32,071 nucleotides of DNA from Candidatus Tharpella sp. (GCA_021161425.1 JAGHAQ010000085.1:1-32071), one strand, 5' to 3'; shown: positions 1-11,054, numbered from the stretch's first letter. Notes: generated by a model not told the origin, from the letters alone. Translations and numbers: made by a program.

Positions 1-996
1 AATTATCCTCTCTTTTTCGTCCGCTACCCCGTTCTCAAAGATCTTGAGCATGGTTGATGAGAGCTCTTCTAAAGGCAGTTTTAATTCCCTTCTGATTCTT
101 TCCTGATAGGCCATAACCATTAAGTAGTCAGCATTTGATGCCGCCAGGGACTCTTTAGTACAGGCAAACCAGTTCCGTCCCCAATCAGCATTGTATAGAA
201 GTTCATAATGGATATTCTGGGCGCAGATGAGATCCGGTTTTAAGGAGCGGCAAGTAGTAAAGATTTCATTGGCAAGATGTTGTAGTTTCAAAGCCTGTTG
301 TTGGCGCCAACTGTAAAAAGGAGCTTTGTAAGCGGTGATTTCAGTGTGTGGTCTATCGGTAATCCGGTAAATATTTTTTGGATCCGGAAAGATGGTGTCG
401 TTTACCTGTTCAAAACCCTGGTTGTGCCTGAGGATCAGGTCATCTTGTAGGAGAATGCCGTCAATCGGATATACTGCCAGATCTTCATATAGTTGTTTGA
501 GAAAAACTATATTTTCAAGAGCTTGAGGATCAAGAAGATTGTTTTCTCGGCTGATTGTGCCTTGGTCTTCATCAAAGCTCAAGACTTGTGGTCTTAAGCT
601 GCGGTCGTAGTTGGCTTTCAAGGTTGTCATCCAGGCGAAGATCTTGAGCCCGGTTCGATGTGCGCTTTTGCAGGCCGGAGTCAAGATGTCGGCGATTACC
701 GGGGCCTGGTCGGTGTTGAAATAGACTCCTTCACGGTTTTGTTTGCGGGCGGGATTTTTTACAAGGTTATGGAAACGATCGCCATGATTATGAAAGACTC
801 GCAGGATGACGGTATTGTAACCCAGTTCTTTAAGTGTCTTAAAATAGTCCTCGCAGGTTCTCCAATTGTCGCCTTCGAGGACCGATATCTGGGCTCCGAT
901 TAGAGGTTTTCGAGATTCTGTCACAGCCTCAGAGAGGGGGGCGAAGGTTGAGATAAGCAGTGTAGTTATGATAATAGAAAGGAGGTTTTTACGCAT
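1..996 (-). CDS. PgaB C-terminal / GHL13-like putative glycoside hydrolase, secreted; 3' end truncated by the window edge
   Basis: Open minus-strand frame from ATG at 994-996 to the window edge, absent from the supplied track because it has no stop inside the window. Manual translation starts MRKNLLSIIITTLLISTFAPLSEAVTESRKPLIGAQISVLEGDNWRTCEDYFKTLKELGYNTVILRVFHNHGDR and continues ...GLKIFAWMTTLKANYDRS...YPIDGILLQDDLIL...MVMAYQERIRREL..., the TIM-barrel pattern of PgaB C-terminal/GHL13 proteins. SD-like GGAG/AGGAG is not clear. Confidence 0.7.
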   Translation of the reverse strand, partial: MRKNLLSIIITTLLISTFAPLSEAVTESRKPLIGAQISVLEGDNWRTCEDYFKTLKELGYNTVILRVFHNHGDRFHNLVKNPARKQNREGVYFNTDQAPVIADILTPACKSAHRTGLKIFAWMTTLKANYDRSLRPQVLSFDEDQGTISRENNLLDPQALENIVFLKQLYEDLAVYPIDGILLQDDLILRHNQGFEQVNDTIFPDPKNIYRITDRPHTEITAYKAPFYSWRQQQALKLQHLANEIFTTCRSLKPDLICAQNIHYELLYNADWGRNWFACTKESLAASNADYLMVMAYQERIRRELKLPLEELSSTMLKIFENGVADEKERII

Positions 997-1156
997 CAGG
1001 AGACTTACCAATGAAGTTTAGTTCAAAAATGTCAAAAGATTTTTCAGAAAAAGCGGAAGAAAATGACCAGATATCCCAGCCGGAATTTGTTACATGCAAT
1101 ATTCTAACCAGACAGCACCGGATATGAGTAATCTTTTTGGTTCCGGTTATGCCAGG

Positions 1157-2551
1157 TCAAGAAAATAGTTCTGTAGCGAGTTCCTGCAAGGTTGAGATCT
1201 CTTTTAAACGATGAATACTAGTTGTTTGTGAAGAGAGGTTACCTTGCGGTACAATGATCTTTTTAAAGCCGAATTTCAAGGCTTCACTCAAACGTTGATC
1301 GAGCATGTTTACGCGCCTGATCTCTCCGGTCAGTCCGACTTCACCGATAACTAATGTTGTTGTCGGTATAACCTGATCCAAATGGCTTGAAAGGATGGCG
1401 GCGATCAGGGCCAGGTCGATGGCTGGTTCGATAACCTTCAAACCGCCGACGATGTTAAGAAAAATATCTTTATTGCTGAAATTAAGCCGTAGGCGTTTCT
1501 CCATGATGGCGATCATTAATGCGGCCCGGTTACGGTCGATACCCAGGGTAGTGCGGCGCGGGATGCCGCCGGAGACGGCGGCACTGACCAGGGCCTGAAT
1601 TTCGGTTAGGATCGGCCGTGAGCCTTCAATCGTGGCACTGACCAGAGAACCGGCCAGATTCTGCGGTCGTTCATTGAGAAAGATACTGGAGGGGCTGTCG
1701 ACTCCAACGAGCCCGCTGCCGGTCATCTCAAAGACGCCAATCTCATTGGTCGAGCCAAAGCGGTTCTTGACGGCCCTTAAAATGCGGTAAGGATATTGGG
1801 TGTCGGATTCGAAATAGAGAACCGTATCGACCATATGCTCAAGGAGCTTGGGCCCGGCGATAGCTCCATCTTTAGTGACATGACCAATGATAAAGATCGG
1901 AGTATTTGTCAGTTTGGCGATCTTGACCAGGTGGGCTGCAGTTTGTCTGATTTGGCTGGTTGTGCCGGGAGGGGATTTAATCTCCGGACTGTGGCAGGTC
2001 TGGATTGAGTCGATAACCAGGGTCTTTGGTTTGAGCCGACGAAAATGATTAATAATCTCTTCGATGCCTGAGGCGGCCAGGAAGTAGAGATGTTCATTAT
2101 TAATACCCATACGTCGGCTGCGCATCTTGCTTTGTCCCGGAGATTCTTCTCCGGAAACGTAGAGTGTGATTTGTTCAGGCGTGCTCAGCCGGTCGAGGAT
2201 CTGGAGCAATAAGGTCGATTTGCCGATACCGGGATCACCGCCCACCAGTACGACTGAGCCAGTGACCATGCCGCCCCCTAAAACCCGGTCAAATTCACCG
2301 ATGCCGGTAGCTTGACGAGGTTGTTCACTTTCGTCAATGTCGCTTATCGGGATCGGTTGTGCAATCTCCCCCAGTTCGGTGATAGCCGCGATCATCTGCG
2401 GGGTTTCATGACCATCTGCTGATGCGGCTTCGGGTGGAGCCTCTTGCATGGTGTCCCACTCGTTGCAGCCGGGACATTTACCTAGCCATTTGGCGCTCTG
2501 GTAGCCGCATGAAGTACAGAAAAAGGAGGTTTTATTTCTCTTGGCAACCAA
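1157..2551 (-). CDS. radA: DNA repair protein RadA/Sms
   Basis: 464 aa; N-terminal CxxC...CxxC zinc finger (FFCTSCGYQSAKWLGKCPGCNEW), Walker A GGDPGIGKST, KNRFG motif (AVKNRFGSTNEIGVFEM), Lon-like C-terminus. TTG start. Confidence 0.96.
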   Translation of the reverse strand: MVAKRNKTSFFCTSCGYQSAKWLGKCPGCNEWDTMQEAPPEAASADGHETPQMIAAITELGEIAQPIPISDIDESEQPRQATGIGEFDRVLGGGMVTGSVVLVGGDPGIGKSTLLLQILDRLSTPEQITLYVSGEESPGQSKMRSRRMGINNEHLYFLAASGIEEIINHFRRLKPKTLVIDSIQTCHSPEIKSPPGTTSQIRQTAAHLVKIAKLTNTPIFIIGHVTKDGAIAGPKLLEHMVDTVLYFESDTQYPYRILRAVKNRFGSTNEIGVFEMTGSGLVGVDSPSSIFLNERPQNLAGSLVSATIEGSRPILTEIQALVSAAVSGGIPRRTTLGIDRNRAALMIAIMEKRLRLNFSNKDIFLNIVGGLKVIEPAIDLALIAAILSSHLDQVIPTTTLVIGEVGLTGEIRRVNMLDQRLSEALKFGFKKIIVPQGNLSSQTTSIHRLKEISTLQELATELFS

Positions 2552-2581
2552 AATGGATGATTTCCTTAAAGTTAAAATTGG

Positions 2582-2705
2582 GATGACAAAGTAAAATGTT
2601 CAGCTACGAGGCGCCCGAAACCTGAGGAATTAGGCGTACAGATAGTACGCCGCAGTGACGAAGGTTGAAGGGGAGCGAAGTAGGTGGGCATTTTACTTTG
2701 TCATC
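2582..2705. repeat. Long palindromic intergenic element with perfect 17-bp terminal inverted repeats and an inner 7-bp hairpin
   Basis: GATGACAAAGTAAAATG (2582-2598) is the exact reverse complement of CATTTTACTTTGTCATC (2689-2705); inner GGCGTAC(2633-2639)-AGATA-GTACGCC(2645-2651). Right arm overlaps the rodA stop codon. Confidence 0.85.
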
Positions 2706-3900
2706 ATGCCTTGCGGTGGTAATGGATATTTAAGAGGATGCTGATTAAAGCCAGCGAGGTAAGCATCGAGGTACCACCATAACTGAAAAGAGGTAGAGGG
2801 ATACCGACTACCGGCATAAGCCCTGAAACCATGCCGATATTGATGGTGACTTGCCAGAAGAAGGTGGCCGCAATGCCACTCGCCAGATAGCTGCCGAAGG
2901 TGTCCCGCGCTTCCATGGCGATATTTAAAGCTCGGAAAAGAAAGGCGAAATAGAGAGCCAGCAGGATGATGGTTCCTAAAAAACCCCATTGTTCGGCGTA
3001 CGCTGCAAAAATAAAATCAGTATGCTGTTCGGGCAGAAAGTGAAGGGTATTTTGGGTTCCTTTGAGAAACCCTTTGCCAAAGAGTTTGCCGGCCCCGATT
3101 GCAATCTTCGATTGGGCAATATGGTAGCCGGATCCTAAAGGGTCATTCTCCGGGTTGATAAAAGTCAGAACTCGTTGACGTTGATAGTCATGCAGGAAAT
3201 GCCACCCTCCAAAAGCCGCAGTCAAGGCGCTGATGGTGATTGTGATGATTGTTCCTCTAGTGATGCCGGCAATGAAAATAACAACCCCGGATATCAAAAT
3301 GATGAGCATAGTGGTGCCCAGATCGGGTTGTTTGAGAATCAGGAAGCTGGGTAAGGCGACAATTACGACCGGGGTCAACAACTCTTTCAGGTTGTAGGGG
3401 GGGGGCAGGCGTCGACCACTGAGATATCGAGCCAGAGCAAGAATTACTGTGAGCTTGGCGAATTCCGAGGGCTGCACATTCATGCCGCCAATTGAGAGCC
3501 AGCGAGTCGCTCCCATGTGCTTGCTACCAGCTACTTCTACCGCCAGTAACAGCAGCAAACCAAACCCGTAGAGGGGGTAGGCAGCCTGGTATAGGTAGTT
3601 GTAGTGAAAAATGAAAAGCCCGCCGCCGACGATCAGAGCGATACTGAACCAGGTAGCTTGCCGGCGGCAGTAGGCTGTTAACCAACCCCCGGCTTCAGGG
3701 TTGTAGGTGGTGCTGTAAATTGTGAGAAGTCCCAAGGCCACCAGGAGAAAGGTCAACCCCAAAGTCAGGTAATCGAAATCATGGAGACGGTTGCGATCGA
3801 GAGGTAGCTCGGTCAGGTGACTTTTCGACAAGGAGGCGAACTCATCCGAGTTGGCGTCGATTAAGGGCGGGCGGTGCGGAGTTTGTCGGGAGAAGGTCAT
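2704..3900 (-). CDS. rodA: Rod shape-determining protein RodA (SEDS glycosyltransferase)
   Basis: 398 aa multi-TM protein; SEDS motifs GATRWLSIGGMNVQPSEFAKL, KQPDLGTT, GKGFLKGTQNTLHFLPEQHTDFIF, GIPLPLFSYGGTSM. Confidence 0.96.
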   Translation of the reverse strand: MTFSRQTPHRPPLIDANSDEFASLSKSHLTELPLDRNRLHDFDYLTLGLTFLLVALGLLTIYSTTYNPEAGGWLTAYCRRQATWFSIALIVGGGLFIFHYNYLYQAAYPLYGFGLLLLLAVEVAGSKHMGATRWLSIGGMNVQPSEFAKLTVILALARYLSGRRLPPPYNLKELLTPVVIVALPSFLILKQPDLGTTMLIILISGVVIFIAGITRGTIITITISALTAAFGGWHFLHDYQRQRVLTFINPENDPLGSGYHIAQSKIAIGAGKLFGKGFLKGTQNTLHFLPEQHTDFIFAAYAEQWGFLGTIILLALYFAFLFRALNIAMEARDTFGSYLASGIAATFFWQVTINIGMVSGLMPVVGIPLPLFSYGGTSMLTSLALISILLNIHYHRKA

Positions 3901-3960
3901 AAATTCTAGTTGCTGGCTGATTGAATTTTGAACGGTTAACTTTGAACCGATTTCAAGAGG

Positions 3961-5808
3961 TTATTGTTTAAGTTTGTTAAGATAAAATTCGATTGCCTGG
4001 CGAGCTATTGGCGCAGCGGTTGATCCGCCATGACCACCATGCTCAACCAGAACCGCTATCGTAATCTCAGGGTCGTTGTAAGGGGCAAAGGCGGCAAACC
4101 AGGCGTGATCGCGAAAACGCCAGGGAATATCTTTTGAACCTTTTAAATCCTCAAGACTTTGTTTGATGACTTGGGCGGTACCGGTTTTCCCGGCCATTTC
4201 ACACCCTTCGATAGTGATCCGGTATTTAAAAGCGGTACCGCGTTTGTTGTTTACCACTTGCCAGAGGGCCTTACGTATGGCCTGCATATGGTGGTCGCTG
4301 ATTTCAACCCGAGTGCCAACAGCTCTTGAGGAACGACTCTGATTGCTGCTGGAGTCGAGTGGTTCATTTTTTTCTTTAACCAGATGTGGCTTATAGTAGG
4401 TTCCTCCATTTGCAAAAACGGTGTACATGGCAGCAATCTGTAAGGGGGTAGTCGTCAGATAACCCTGGCCGATGCAGATTGCAATTGTATCACCCGTATA
4501 CCATTGATCATGGACATTTTTCAACTTCCATGATGAGCTCGGCAAAAGACCGCTTTTCTCTTCCGGTAGTTCTACGCCGCAGGTTTGCCCGAGACCGAAC
4601 TGGGCTCCGTAGGCGGCGATCCGGTCGATGGCAATCCGAGTAGCCAGGTTGTAATAATAAACATCACAGGACTCCTTGAGGGATCGATACAGGTCGACGT
4701 TGCCGTGGCCATATCGGTTCCAGCAGCGAAAACGGGTATTGCCTAGAGTCATGGCGCCGCTACAGGAAAAAGAAGTTTGTGGAGTAATAATCTGATCTGT
4801 CAGGGCAACGGCGGCGATCAATGGTTTGATGGTAGAGCCGGGAGGGTAACAGCCTTGAATTGGGCGGTTTTGCAGGGGGTGCAGGGGGTCGCTGTTGATC
4901 TTTTGCCAGTCTTTGGTGGAGATACGGGTCGCAAAAAGGTTGTTCGAGAAGGAAGGGGTGCTGACCAGGGCTAGGATTTCACCGTTTTTCGGATTGATTG
5001 CAACCAGGCTTCCGACATTAGTACCCATCAGCTCAAAGGCGTGTTGTTGGAGATCAATATCAATGGTTAGTTCAAGGTTTTTGCCGGATTGGGCCGGTTG
5101 TATGGTGTAGGCGGAAAGTTCCCGGCCGCGAGCATTAACTTCGACTTGGCGTTGGCCATCCTCGCCGCGTAGATATTCTTGGTAGCGGGCTTCGATGCCT
5201 GAGCGTCCAACCAGGTCGTCCCGGGCGTAACTTTTATAGGCCGGCAGTTCAAGTTCCCGATTATTAACAAATCCCAGATAACCGATAATATGCGAACAGA
5301 CTTCATCGTATGGATATTCTCGTATGGGCTCGGTTTCAATAAGGATGCCGGGTAGTTCGAATTTGCGGGCTTCGACTCGGGCCAGTTCATTGGGGTTGAG
5401 ATTCTTTTTTAAGGTGAGTGGTTGGTGGCGGGCACAGCTTGGGGTTTTTTGGTAGAGATTCACGATTGTATCGGTGTCAAGACCGTCGATTTGGGAGGTC
5501 AAAAGATCTGCAACTTCTTCTATTTGGTCAATGCTTTCAGGGATCAGTTGGAGGTTAAAGCCGAGAGAATTGTCAGCCAGAATTTCTCCGTTGCGATCGG
5601 TAATAATTCCTCTTAAGGCCCGAATTCTTCTGGTTCTGATGCGGTTGTCTTGTGATTTTTGATTATAATATTCGCCCTGAACTATCTGCAAGTACCAGAG
5701 CCTTAAAGTGATGCCGGCGACTATAAGTCCCATGACAATCATGATCACGCGACCATTGGCGGCAATCTGTTCTCGCTTGCTTTTTTTACTATTATCTACA
5801 TTTGCCAT
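3961..5808 (-). CDS. mrdA: Penicillin-binding protein 2 (MrdA)
   Basis: 615 aa; PBP dimerisation domain, STIK motif (YPPGSTIKPLIA), KTGT motif (AGKTGTAQV); adjacent to rodA and mreBCD. Confidence 0.96.
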   Translation of the reverse strand: MANVDNSKKSKREQIAANGRVIMIVMGLIVAGITLRLWYLQIVQGEYYNQKSQDNRIRTRRIRALRGIITDRNGEILADNSLGFNLQLIPESIDQIEEVADLLTSQIDGLDTDTIVNLYQKTPSCARHQPLTLKKNLNPNELARVEARKFELPGILIETEPIREYPYDEVCSHIIGYLGFVNNRELELPAYKSYARDDLVGRSGIEARYQEYLRGEDGQRQVEVNARGRELSAYTIQPAQSGKNLELTIDIDLQQHAFELMGTNVGSLVAINPKNGEILALVSTPSFSNNLFATRISTKDWQKINSDPLHPLQNRPIQGCYPPGSTIKPLIAAVALTDQIITPQTSFSCSGAMTLGNTRFRCWNRYGHGNVDLYRSLKESCDVYYYNLATRIAIDRIAAYGAQFGLGQTCGVELPEEKSGLLPSSSWKLKNVHDQWYTGDTIAICIGQGYLTTTPLQIAAMYTVFANGGTYYKPHLVKEKNEPLDSSSNQSRSSRAVGTRVEISDHHMQAIRKALWQVVNNKRGTAFKYRITIEGCEMAGKTGTAQVIKQSLEDLKGSKDIPWRFRDHAWFAAFAPYNDPEITIAVLVEHGGHGGSTAAPIARQAIEFYLNKLKQ

Positions 5809-5818
5809 AAGAAGGGGG

Positions 5819-6337
5819 TTAGGCAGAGATGCTGTTGGGGTTGGTTGGCCAATGTTTTTTCTGAAGGGAGTTCAGAAAAAACAGGATGGGGATTGCAAAC
5901 AGGGTTGTCGTGGCGGCCCCGCCGAACGCTATTAAGATGGTGCCTGAAAAGAGCTGGGGAGAGGTCATTGTGATGCCTAGAAAAAGCGTTATGAGGAGTT
6001 TTCCAATGCCGGCAAAAACAGCTTGTGGAAAGATATGGTTCATGAAGATAGTTTGATTAAGGCGGCAACCGAGAAGGAAGATGAAAAGATGGCAAAGGGG
6101 TTGCAAGATGCCGGGAGAACTGCTGAAGAGGGAAGTAACCAAAGCGATTCCGACAGCGGCCAGCAGTGAGCGTCCGCCCGGCGGACATGGAGTTAGAAAA
6201 ATAATTAGTACTAGGTTGAGATCAGGTGTAAAAATGGCCGGCACTCCAAGGTTCGGAAATAAACTTGATTCAATGGCGGTCATGATGAAAGCCGCAAAGG
6301 TAAAAAAGAGGGGTGAAAAAAGAGCCAGAGTATTCAT
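5819..6337 (-). CDS. mreD: Rod shape-determining protein MreD
   Basis: 172 aa hydrophobic protein between mreC and mrdA; N-terminal ESSLFPNLGVPAIFTPDLNLVLIIF pattern. Confidence 0.9.
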   Translation of the reverse strand: MNTLALFSPLFFTFAAFIMTAIESSLFPNLGVPAIFTPDLNLVLIIFLTPCPPGGRSLLAAVGIALVTSLFSSSPGILQPLCHLFIFLLGCRLNQTIFMNHIFPQAVFAGIGKLLITLFLGITMTSPQLFSGTILIAFGGAATTTLFAIPILFFLNSLQKKHWPTNPNSISA

Positions 6338-6352
6338 GTTTTTAATTCTTTT

Positions 6353-7186
6353 TTAAGAGTTGGGCGGTGAGGGGATGACATAGACCTCCTCGATAGTGTT
6401 GAGATCAAATTCTGGTTTTACATTGATCGTCTGACTTAACCCGTTGTGGCATTGCGTAGTAGTGACAACGGTGCCGACGGTTATTCCTTTGGGGAATATA
6501 TTGTCAAGGCCGGAGGTGATCAGCCGGTCGCCGACTTTGACGTCGGCGGTGCGTTGCAGGTAGGCTAGTTGGCAGAACTTGTTGCCGGTGCCTTGCAAAG
6601 TGCCGCGAATGCGGTTTCTCTGGATAATGACATCGCAAGCACTGTTCTGGTCTACCAGCAACAGGACTTTGGCAGATCGCGGCCCACAGGCAATAATTCG
6701 ACCGATAACGCCGCCGGTGGTGAAAACTGGGTTGTTGACTTTAAGATTCTGATTGGATCCACAGTCGATGATCAGGATATGAGAGAGATTATCGGTCTGG
6801 CGGCCGATAACGTGAGCCGCTATGCCTTGGGTTAGGGTGTCGTGTTGCTTTTTGAAATTTAGGAGCTTGTGCAGACGCAGGTTTTCGAAATGTGTTTCCT
6901 CGAGTTGCGCCAGGCGATTTTTTATGAGAGCAAGGTCTTTTTCCAGTTGATGGTTTCTCTCTTTTACGCCGACCAGCTTGATGTAGCTGTCAAAGAGTTT
7001 GCCGCCGGTTGAAAAGGTCAGATCAATACCTTTCTGGATTGGGTAGGTCATGGCTAGGGTCGCACGTTCGGCAATGTTGAGCAGGCTACCTCCTTTTTGC
7101 AAGCCGAAACTGATGCAGAGGGTAAAGAAGGTGAAGACCAGTGCCAGGCTAAGCAGCCATGGCAGGCGGCGGCTGAAGGCGGTCAT
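6353..7186 (-). CDS. mreC: Rod shape-determining protein MreC
   Basis: 277 aa; single TM, coiled coil, beta domain (AHVIGRQTDNLSHILIIDCGSNQNLKVNNPVFTTGGVIGRI). Confidence 0.95.
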   Translation of the reverse strand: MTAFSRRLPWLLSLALVFTFFTLCISFGLQKGGSLLNIAERATLAMTYPIQKGIDLTFSTGGKLFDSYIKLVGVKERNHQLEKDLALIKNRLAQLEETHFENLRLHKLLNFKKQHDTLTQGIAAHVIGRQTDNLSHILIIDCGSNQNLKVNNPVFTTGGVIGRIIACGPRSAKVLLLVDQNSACDVIIQRNRIRGTLQGTGNKFCQLAYLQRTADVKVGDRLITSGLDNIFPKGITVGTVVTTTQCHNGLSQTINVKPEFDLNTIEEVYVIPSPPNS

Positions 7187-7228
7187 GATAATCTCGTTGA
7201 AAGTTGTTGTCTATTGGAAAATTATTAT

Positions 7229-8263
<1,035 letters not shown>

Positions 8264-8474
8264 TTATGAAACTCTCTAAATTTATATTATTGCTGTTGAA
8301 AATAATTAAAAAACGGTGACGAAAGCAAACATTATATGAATGCAGCTTCAACTATTATGAATTTATCCAAGCTAAAAACAAACAGCTATTTTTCGGTTAA
8401 GAAAATTTAATCTTTAAGAGCTCCATTATTCTAACAGGGAACCAAGGAAAATTCAAGAAAAATAAATGGTTCCG

Positions 8475-8498
8475 GACTCTTTAAGGAAAAAAAGAGTC
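8475..8498. repeat. Perfect 8-bp inverted repeat with 8-nt loop in the mreB/xseA divergent intergenic region
   Basis: GACTCTTT (8475-8482) AAGGAAAA AAAGAGTC (8491-8498). Confidence 0.6.
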
Positions 8499-8673
8499 GC
8501 GACCAAAAAAATATAAAAACGTTCGATTTCTGTACCATAAAAAGCTGACTTGACTCCGGCATACGGATGGATTACATCTCTTGAAGTTATCTTATTTATG
8601 GGTTCAGGTTGACTTTTATGATGATCCGGCAATACGATAAATATTTCACTGAGTCTTTAAGGGTTGTGCAGAT

Positions 8674-10074
8674 ATGACTTCATTGCAGTTGCCGGATGAG
8701 TTCTGGCTCGAGGATACAGCTCTTGATGAAGATTCTGAGGAGGCCCGGCATGTCTATAGTGTCTCCCAGCTATCCAGTGATATCCGCTTGATTTTAGAGG
8801 ATAATTTTACTTCGGTCTGGGTCGAAGGCGAAATCTCAACGCTCAGAACTCCGGCTTCGGGGCATAGTTATTTTACCCTCAAGGATGATCGTTCTCAGTT
8901 GAAAGCGGTGATTTTTCGTCGTCAACGGGTGGCTTCGCAGTATCAGTTGCAAGAAGGTGATCGGGTATTGTGCAATGGTCGTATCAGCCTTTATGAGCCT
9001 CGCGGGGAGTATCAAATCATTGTCTCCAGCCTTGAGCCCCAGGGGCTTGGCGGGTTGTGGCGGGCCTTTACCGAGCTCAAAGAGAAGCTTATGCGCGAAG
9101 GTTTATTTAAACCGGAACGTAAAAAACCGATTCCTCTATTGCCCCGGACTCTGGCCCTGATAACTTCAGCGACAGGTGCTGCAGTTCATGATATTCTTCA
9201 AGTTGTAAGGCGGCGTTTTGCCGGGGTTGAGATAATTATTGTACCGGTAACGGTTCAAGGTGAACAGGCTGCCGGCGAAATTGTTGCTGCCTTAGAACTT
9301 GTCAACCGTTATTGGCGAGAGCGCATAGATACCGTGATTCTGGCCCGGGGCGGGGGCTCCTATGAAGATCTCCAACCCTTCAACGATGAACGGGTGGCCC
9401 GGGCAATTGCAGCCGGCACGATTCCCTTGATCAGTGCCGTAGGCCATGAAATCGATTTCACGATAGCCGATTTTGTTGCCGATCTCAGAGCTCCGACACC
9501 GTCTGCGGCAGCTGAGTTGGTGATCGCTAACCAGAGTGAGATAGTGGATCAGCTGCGCCATTTGCGGCAGCGTTTGCTACAGATTGGGCGCTATCGGATA
9601 ACTCAAGAACGGCGGCGTCTGCAGATGCTGGCGTTGGCACTTGAACGTGGTGGCGGGACGGTTTTGCTTCGGCGTCAGGATTTTGCTGAACTTAAGATCC
9701 GGTTCAGAACTGCAATGATCTCCCGTCTGCGTCTAGTGCGGCAAAATCTTAAAATCTACGAATTTCGTCTTGAACAGGAGTCGCCCCGTTGTAGAATTAA
9801 ACCACTTTTTGCCGAAATTGGCTTGCAGGAACAGCGACTCAGACAGTCCATACGGCATCTTCTGGTTGGAAAACAACAGCGGGTTATGGTTTATAGTGAC
9901 CGTCTTAAATCGGGCAGCCCTCTGGCGGTACTGGCCCGGGGCTATACGGTTGTCGAAAGAGTCGATGATGATCAGGTGGTTAGCAAAAGTTCTGACTTGG
10001 CAGTGGGAGATCAAGTGCGCCTTCGTCTCCATCAGGGACAGGCTTGGTGCCGGGTTGAGAATGTTGAAGATTGA
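8674..10074 (+). CDS. xseA: Exodeoxyribonuclease VII large subunit
   Basis: 466 aa; SVSQLSSDIRLILEDNFTSVWVEGEIS (OB fold), LARGGGSYEDLQPFNDE, VGHEIDFTIADFVADLRAPTPSAAAEL. Confidence 0.97.
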   Translation: MTSLQLPDEFWLEDTALDEDSEEARHVYSVSQLSSDIRLILEDNFTSVWVEGEISTLRTPASGHSYFTLKDDRSQLKAVIFRRQRVASQYQLQEGDRVLCNGRISLYEPRGEYQIIVSSLEPQGLGGLWRAFTELKEKLMREGLFKPERKKPIPLLPRTLALITSATGAAVHDILQVVRRRFAGVEIIIVPVTVQGEQAAGEIVAALELVNRYWRERIDTVILARGGGSYEDLQPFNDERVARAIAAGTIPLISAVGHEIDFTIADFVADLRAPTPSAAAELVIANQSEIVDQLRHLRQRLLQIGRYRITQERRRLQMLALALERGGGTVLLRRQDFAELKIRFRTAMISRLRLVRQNLKIYEFRLEQESPRCRIKPLFAEIGLQEQRLRQSIRHLLVGKQQRVMVYSDRLKSGSPLAVLARGYTVVERVDDDQVVSKSSDLAVGDQVRLRLHQGQAWCRVENVED

Positions 10075-10094
10075 TGAATTATGATTGGAGAATA

Positions 10095-11054
10095 ATGAAT
10101 AAAAAGTTAATCCTTTTCTTTTTTTTGCTAATATCGTTATTGGCGGGTTCTTTTCGTCCGAGTTCGGTAGGGGCCGAAAATGATGGTTTTGTTTCGGTTA
10201 CTCTATCAGAGTATGAGATTTTCCACGCCCCGGAAAATCTGCGGCCCGGACAGGCCATGGTGGTTGCCCTGCATTATCAGGGTGCAATGTTGGTGACTGA
10301 TCAAGAGCCCTTAAAGATAAGTTTTATTGATCGAGAATTCTCTCTAGAGCCGGTCGCCGAAGGTTGGCGAGGGGTGGCAGCGGTTCCTTTGGGAACTGCT
10401 GCCGGCAGCCACCAATTATCGATAAAACTTAAAGATGGTGAGAAGCTGGTTTTGCCGATTACCGTACTCGCACACGATTATGGTGAGCAGCGGCTGACGG
10501 TTCCAGATGAGATGGCAACCCCGGTACGACCGGAAAATCTGAAAAAGATCAAACAGGATCGACAGACTCTGCGGCTTGTCTATGCTTCCTCCGGATCTGA
10601 TCTTCTTTTTGAAAGAGGGGTTCGGCCCCCCCTTTCGACGACTATCACTTCGCCTTTTGGTCGGCGGCGTTTGCTCAACGGCAAACCCAAAGCTCCACAT
10701 GGGGGAGTTGATTATCAGGCCGCCGTCGGAGTTCCTATAGGGGCGGCGGCAAAGGGTCGAGTAGTGTTGGCGAAAGAGCTTTATTATAGCGGCAATTTGG
10801 TGATCATTGATCATGGTCTTGATGTTTTTACGCTTTATATGCATCTTGACGAGATATCCTGTCGTTCAGGGGATGTCGTTGATTCCGGTCAGATTATCGG
10901 GACGGCGGGGAGTAGTGGCCGGGTAACTGGTCCTCATCTGCACTGGGGGGTCAAAATTGCCGGGGTTTTCGTCGATCCGCTTCGTTTTGTCAGTGACTGT
11001 AAATATTTGCTCAAAGTTCCGTGGGAGGTTAAAGATGGCAAAAGTAAGTTTTGA
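10095..11054 (+). CDS. M23 family metallopeptidase (LytM domain), secreted
   Basis: Signal peptide MNKKLILFFFLLISLLAGSF; TTITSPFGRRR...HGGVDYQAAVGVPIGAAAKG...YMHLD...GSSGRVTGPHLHWGV. Tracked ORF starts at TTG 10071; ATG 10095 has a GGAG SD about 5 nt upstream and yields a clean signal peptide. Confidence 0.93.
   Translation: MNKKLILFFFLLISLLAGSFRPSSVGAENDGFVSVTLSEYEIFHAPENLRPGQAMVVALHYQGAMLVTDQEPLKISFIDREFSLEPVAEGWRGVAAVPLGTAAGSHQLSIKLKDGEKLVLPITVLAHDYGEQRLTVPDEMATPVRPENLKKIKQDRQTLRLVYASSGSDLLFERGVRPPLSTTITSPFGRRRLLNGKPKAPHGGVDYQAAVGVPIGAAAKGRVVLAKELYYSGNLVIIDHGLDVFTLYMHLDEISCRSGDVVDSGQIIGTAGSSGRVTGPHLHWGVKIAGVFVDPLRFVSDCKYLLKVPWEVKDGKSKF

Noticed and set aside
658-903. 81-aa plus-strand ORF
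   Set aside because: Antisense to the convincing PgaB-like minus-strand frame spanning 1-996.
10416-10844. 142-aa minus-strand ORF
   Set aside because: Antisense to the M23 peptidase; no recognisable features.
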